In this document: in pieces, positions 28,542-30,879 of the stretch
Numbering within the stretch: position 1 is the first letter of the stretch
Layout: the number at the start of each line of letters is the position of its first letter
IMG/VR virus record: IMGVR_UViG_3300010354_000362
Location: 1 to 30,879 of that record
Direction: 5' to 3' (one strand)
DNA length: 30,879 nucleotides
From: a virus
Program-made: the position numbers and the translations under genes
The notes under the pieces: generated by a model
Databases searched by the model: none
Seen by the model: the letters and a program-made list of their open reading frames with translations, nothing else
Told to the model about the DNA's origin: nothing

Positions 28542-29228
28542 CTAATACCCCATTATATTGCTTGAGATAATAGCATCTTTAATGATCCCAAGCCTGCGCT
28601 TAATCTCCATCTTCCTTTCTTCAGGAAGGTTCTCAATGCGCTGTTTGTTTTCATCCAAGTATGCTGTGCAATCCCAACAATCGCGGCCTGTTTTTTCGCC
28701 TTGATTATAACCGGGAGCCATTTCAGCTCCTACCAGTTTAAGGTAATCAAGAACCTCTTCATCTGACCAAGTTTCAATAGGCATCACATACTGAATACCG
28801 TCTACAACATCGCCGTTTCTTGATGTTGATTTGCGGCCATCAGCGATACGCTGACCTTTGATAACATACTTAGCGCCAGTGCTGAGAACTGCTGTGTGCA
28901 GAGGTATCCAGATATTCTCAGCGCAACAAGTCAAGTACGGCTGCAACAAAGGGCCTTCCGCTCCTGAAATAGACTTTCCAAGAACAGTGTTGTTGATTGG
29001 AAGCACATCTACAGGCCACCCATTCTCAGCAACTTGTTTTGGCTGGTTAGATTTAACCTCCCAAAAGTTTGGAAGCTTTTTCTTCCAGCCATCCATGTAC
29101 TCTTGCATCTCAGGATAAACAGCGCCTGTATTCAGCCAAATAACAAGGATCTCATCCCAGCGATGCTTGTTTAAGTACAAGCAAGCTAGGCTATCCTTGC
29201 CGCCTGAGAATAAAAGCGCTGTTTCCAT
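28542..29228 (-). CDS. PAPS-reductase-like PP-loop protein with Fe-S cysteine pattern
   Basis: A 228-residue adenine-nucleotide alpha-hydrolase fold protein. The PP-loop is FSGGKDS (7-13), followed by a typical VIWLNTGAVYPE and IKGQRIADGRKS. C101-C102 and C184-x-x-C187 reproduce the CC...CxxC pattern that holds a 4Fe-4S cluster in APS reductases. The C-terminal catalytic cysteine motif (ECGxH) is absent, so sulfonucleotide reduction is unlikely. Adenylation-linked sulfur or nucleotide chemistry, for example DNA or tRNA thiolation, is possible. It lies among virion genes, with TAATG overlap with its upstream neighbour. Confidence 0.82.
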   Translation of the reverse strand: METALLFSGGKDSLACLYLNKHRWDEILVIWLNTGAVYPEMQEYMDGWKKKLPNFWEVKSNQPKQVAENGWPVDVLPINNTVLGKSISGAEGPLLQPYLTCCAENIWIPLHTAVLSTGAKYVIKGQRIADGRKSTSRNGDVVDGIQYVMPIETWSDEEVLDYLKLVGAEMAPGYNQGEKTGRDCWDCTAYLDENKQRIENLPEERKMEIKRRLGIIKDAIISSNIMGY

Positions 29229-30166
29229 TAGAATGTCGCAAATGCAGCAAGGCCAGTAAGGAACGACCCGCCAGCTCCAAGAGCTGCCAAGGCATTATTC
29301 CCAGTCGGCATACCAGACGTTGTTGATGTTGTTTCTTTTCCGTATGGAAGCGCTCCAAGAGCAGCCAGACGAAGGTTGAGCGCTTCAGTTGGGTAATTTC
29401 GTTCAGCTTGGAAGCGAGCATAAGCTTCATCAAGCTGGCGCTGTGCCAAATCCTGACGGGCCTGACCAACCGCGCCCATAGTTGCAACATCAGTAAGCGC
29501 AGCCTGCTGGGCAAGACCTCCAAGGTTGGCGAGACCTTGACCACCCTGCAAGCGCAACCCTGCTGCCTGAAGTCCAGCAGCTTGATTGGCAAGAGCAGCT
29601 TGTTGTGCACGAGCCTGATCGGCAGCAATAGCCTGCTGGGCCTGACCGTAGCTCTGAGCCTGCAACTGAGCAGTCAGATCACCAATACCGCGAGCAGTTT
29701 CAGCCGCTGCAACGCCCTCCTGAATAGCCTGACGAGAACCGCCAAAGGCCCCAGCGCGGGATGCTTGAGACGCAATCTGGTTCTGTTGCATCTGGAGCTG
29801 ACGCATAGCAGCTTCAGAAGCGCGATTGATGACGTTCTCAGTATATGGGTTCATGTAGCCAGAAACATTGGCATTCAAGAAAGACTGAGACTGAACGTCT
29901 TGCGGGTTATATCCGGCAACGCCACCAATAGCCTGACCAGCCATTCCATACAAAGGAGCTGTAAGGCCAACTGAACGCTGCGCCAATCCAAACGCAGCTT
30001 CCTGCTCTGGCGTAAATGTAGCCGTCAGATTGCCGGGGTAGTTAACATAAGGACGCGCAGCGATTTCATTCGCAATACGCAGATTTTCTTGACCAGCTGC
30101 CTCAACCCACTCAGGGATCTTCTGCTGCTGAACAGTGGTTTGAGTACCGCCGCCACCTTTGCCCAT
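29228..30166 (-). CDS. Gln/Ala-rich virion structural protein (312 aa)
   Basis: A 312-residue protein with MGKGGGGTQTTVQQQKIPEW, then YPGNLTATFTPEQEAAFGLA, SGYMNPYTENVI, FGGSRQAIQEGVAAAETARG and long Gln/Ala/Leu-rich helices. This organisation is familiar in many environmental podovirus-like genomes, where the protein is annotated as a tail or internal structural protein. GGAGG lies 7 nt upstream. It likely forms part of the internal core or tail tube interior; exact position unknown. Confidence 0.75.
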   Translation of the reverse strand: MGKGGGGTQTTVQQQKIPEWVEAAGQENLRIANEIAARPYVNYPGNLTATFTPEQEAAFGLAQRSVGLTAPLYGMAGQAIGGVAGYNPQDVQSQSFLNANVSGYMNPYTENVINRASEAAMRQLQMQQNQIASQASRAGAFGGSRQAIQEGVAAAETARGIGDLTAQLQAQSYGQAQQAIAADQARAQQAALANQAAGLQAAGLRLQGGQGLANLGGLAQQAALTDVATMGAVGQARQDLAQRQLDEAYARFQAERNYPTEALNLRLAALGALPYGKETTSTTSGMPTGNNALAALGAGGSFLTGLAAFATF

Positions 30167-30167
30167 T

Positions 30168-30500
30168 TTAGTCCTCCAGTGGCAGTGCCATAGACACTGA
30201 CCTGTTCTTCCAACCGTATTTTGGCAGAATCTTCTGCCAGCCCCAGCGTCCGTTCATGGTCATAAAAGAGCAACCATGCTCTTTTGCGAATGCAATGACC
30301 TGCGGGTGCATACTCATCGCTTCATCCATGTCACCGAACACTAAAAAACAATTCAGCCACTTTTTGCGCGGTGCGACCAATATCTCTGTAATCACACCAG
30401 CGTTCTCAGTGAACCAACCTTGATACTGGCCACTCTTCAAACCAAGGTAGATATCACCTACCGTATGCGTATCGCCCCCAAGCCTGAGAGCCTTCTCCAT
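30168..30500 (-). CDS. GNAT-like small phage protein (about 110 aa)
   Basis: A protein of about 110 residues: MEKALRLGGDTHTVGDIYLG, then ITEILVAPRKKWLNCFLVFG and FAKEHGCSFMTMNGRWGWQK, ending SMALPLED. The pattern PRKK-x-LNxFLxxGD followed by AKEHGC and GRxGW is common in small phage virion-cluster proteins with a GNAT-like acetyltransferase fold. Most lack a proven activity. I start at the ATG one base after the preceding stop (TAAGATG). A TTG ten codons upstream would give 120 residues and overlap the preceding gene; neither has a good ribosome site. Confidence 0.75.
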   Translation of the reverse strand: MEKALRLGGDTHTVGDIYLGLKSGQYQGWFTENAGVITEILVAPRKKWLNCFLVFGDMDEAMSMHPQVIAFAKEHGCSFMTMNGRWGWQKILPKYGWKNRSVSMALPLED

Positions 30501-30501
30501 C

Positions 30502-30732
30502 TTAGTAAGGAGGCGAGCCTGTTTGTCCAAGTGGCACCGAAGTAGTTGTTACGTTGCCACTATTATCTACCGTAACTTTCCAAACAGCGCCATCTGGCGA
30601 CTGCAAAAGTACACCATCAACTGCCTCAATCTTGCGGATTGAGCCATTGATGGCTTGAGAGAACGTGGCAAACGCCCGGTTGAAGTACCCACTGTCGTAT
30701 GATGGAGGAACAGGAGGAAAGTTGACGTTCAT
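30502..30732 (-). CDS. Small tail/neck-associated protein (76 aa)
   Basis: A 76-residue protein (MNVNFPPVPPSYDSGYFNRA, then DGAVWKVTVDNSGNVTTTSV and a Pro/Gly end). The VWKVTVDxxGNxxTTxVPLG ending is common in short phage virion proteins. Its start overlaps the upstream stop (ATGA). It is probably structural; which part of the virion is unknown. Confidence 0.7.
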   Translation of the reverse strand: MNVNFPPVPPSYDSGYFNRAFATFSQAINGSIRKIEAVDGVLLQSPDGAVWKVTVDNSGNVTTTSVPLGQTGSPPY

Positions 30733-30879
30733 CGACCACCACTCCCCATAAACTCAACTCTCATCTCTCCGATTGACCACGGCGCATCTTCTGTTGCGGT
30801 GATCTTCATGCGGAAATCACGACCAGACACGCGCATATCGGTGTAACCGTTAGAACGCGGATTATACGGTCCAGAAACA
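30729..30879 (-). CDS. Tail protein, C-terminal end only (cut by window edge)
   Basis: The last 50 codons of a gene that begins beyond the right edge. The visible end reads PYNPRSNGYTDMRVSGRDFR, then MKITATEDAPWSIGEMRVEF and GGR. Ends of the form RxxGRxxxMxI...WxIGxxRxE are found at the C-terminus of large podovirus tail or stabilisation proteins (gp10-like). Only the C-terminus is available, so the family assignment is weak. The stop overlaps the next start (ATGA). Confidence 0.65.
   Translation of the reverse strand, partial: VSGPYNPRSNGYTDMRVSGRDFRMKITATEDAPWSIGEMRVEFMGSGGR

Noticed and set aside
1-30879. Circular closure joining the two cut genes into one
   Set aside because: The partial genes at the ends (400 and 151 nt) would not join in frame (551 is not a multiple of three), and the two ends do not share overlap sequence, so direct closure is not supported.
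1-30879. CRISPR arrays, insertion sequences, rRNA genes
   Set aside because: No regularly spaced long repeats, transposase motifs or rRNA-like sequence were seen; the only dense repeat array (12.6-12.8 kb) has 8-9-bp units, too short for CRISPR.

Overview
The window is part of a temperate tailed-phage genome (or prophage) whose host is very probably an alphaproteobacterium. The phage call rests on large and small terminase, a P22/SU10-type portal, a scaffold, an SU10-type major capsid protein, a head-tail adaptor and a tyrosine integrase. The host call rests mainly on a clear GapR (DUF2312) homologue, a nucleoid protein typical of Alphaproteobacteria. The capsid, adaptor and portal families point to podovirus-like virions. 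No tape-measure or sheath gene is visible, but both ends of the window cut through genes.

Layout. (1) 1-11.9 kb, minus strand, read right to left: TerS, TerL, a 3.6-kb cassette (HNH endonuclease, two tRNAs, small basic proteins, a cysteine-cluster protein, a glycosyltransferase and a methyltransferase), then portal, scaffold, major capsid, adaptor and tail-fibre-type proteins. (2) 12.0-12.9 kb: one minus-strand gene and a 370-bp non-coding control region with an iteron-like TGACACGCT repeat array, a perfect hairpin, and a promoter overlapping a palindromic operator. (3) 12.9-14.7 kb, plus strand: an early operon of small genes ending in a Cro-like helix-turn-helix protein and a terminator. 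(4) 14.7-22.7 kb, minus strand: a replication and recombination operon with a DnaA domain-IV-like protein, GapR, secreted transglycosylase, RecE-like exonuclease, RuvC-like resolvase, a probable ssDNA-binding protein and a primase-helicase. (5) 22.8-23.7 kb, plus strand: the integrase, divergent from the replication operon across a palindrome-bearing promoter region. (6) 23.7-30.9 kb, minus strand: virion and ejection proteins, including a transglycosylase fused to an apparent circularly permuted SGNH hydrolase, and a PAPS-reductase-like PP-loop protein.

Most genes are tightly packed, with ATGA, TAATG or GTGA overlaps and GGAG-type ribosome binding sites 5-9 nt before the start; I used these to correct several starts. 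At least six genes are short (29-57 aa) and easily missed.

The most promising novelty is the permuted SGNH domain in the virion transglycosylase. Next come the Fe-S-signature PP-loop protein without the reductase catalytic cysteine, the repeat array with its operator-bearing promoter, and a strong plus-strand terminator in a place with no plus-strand gene to serve. All functional assignments come from reading motifs by eye; no database search was possible.
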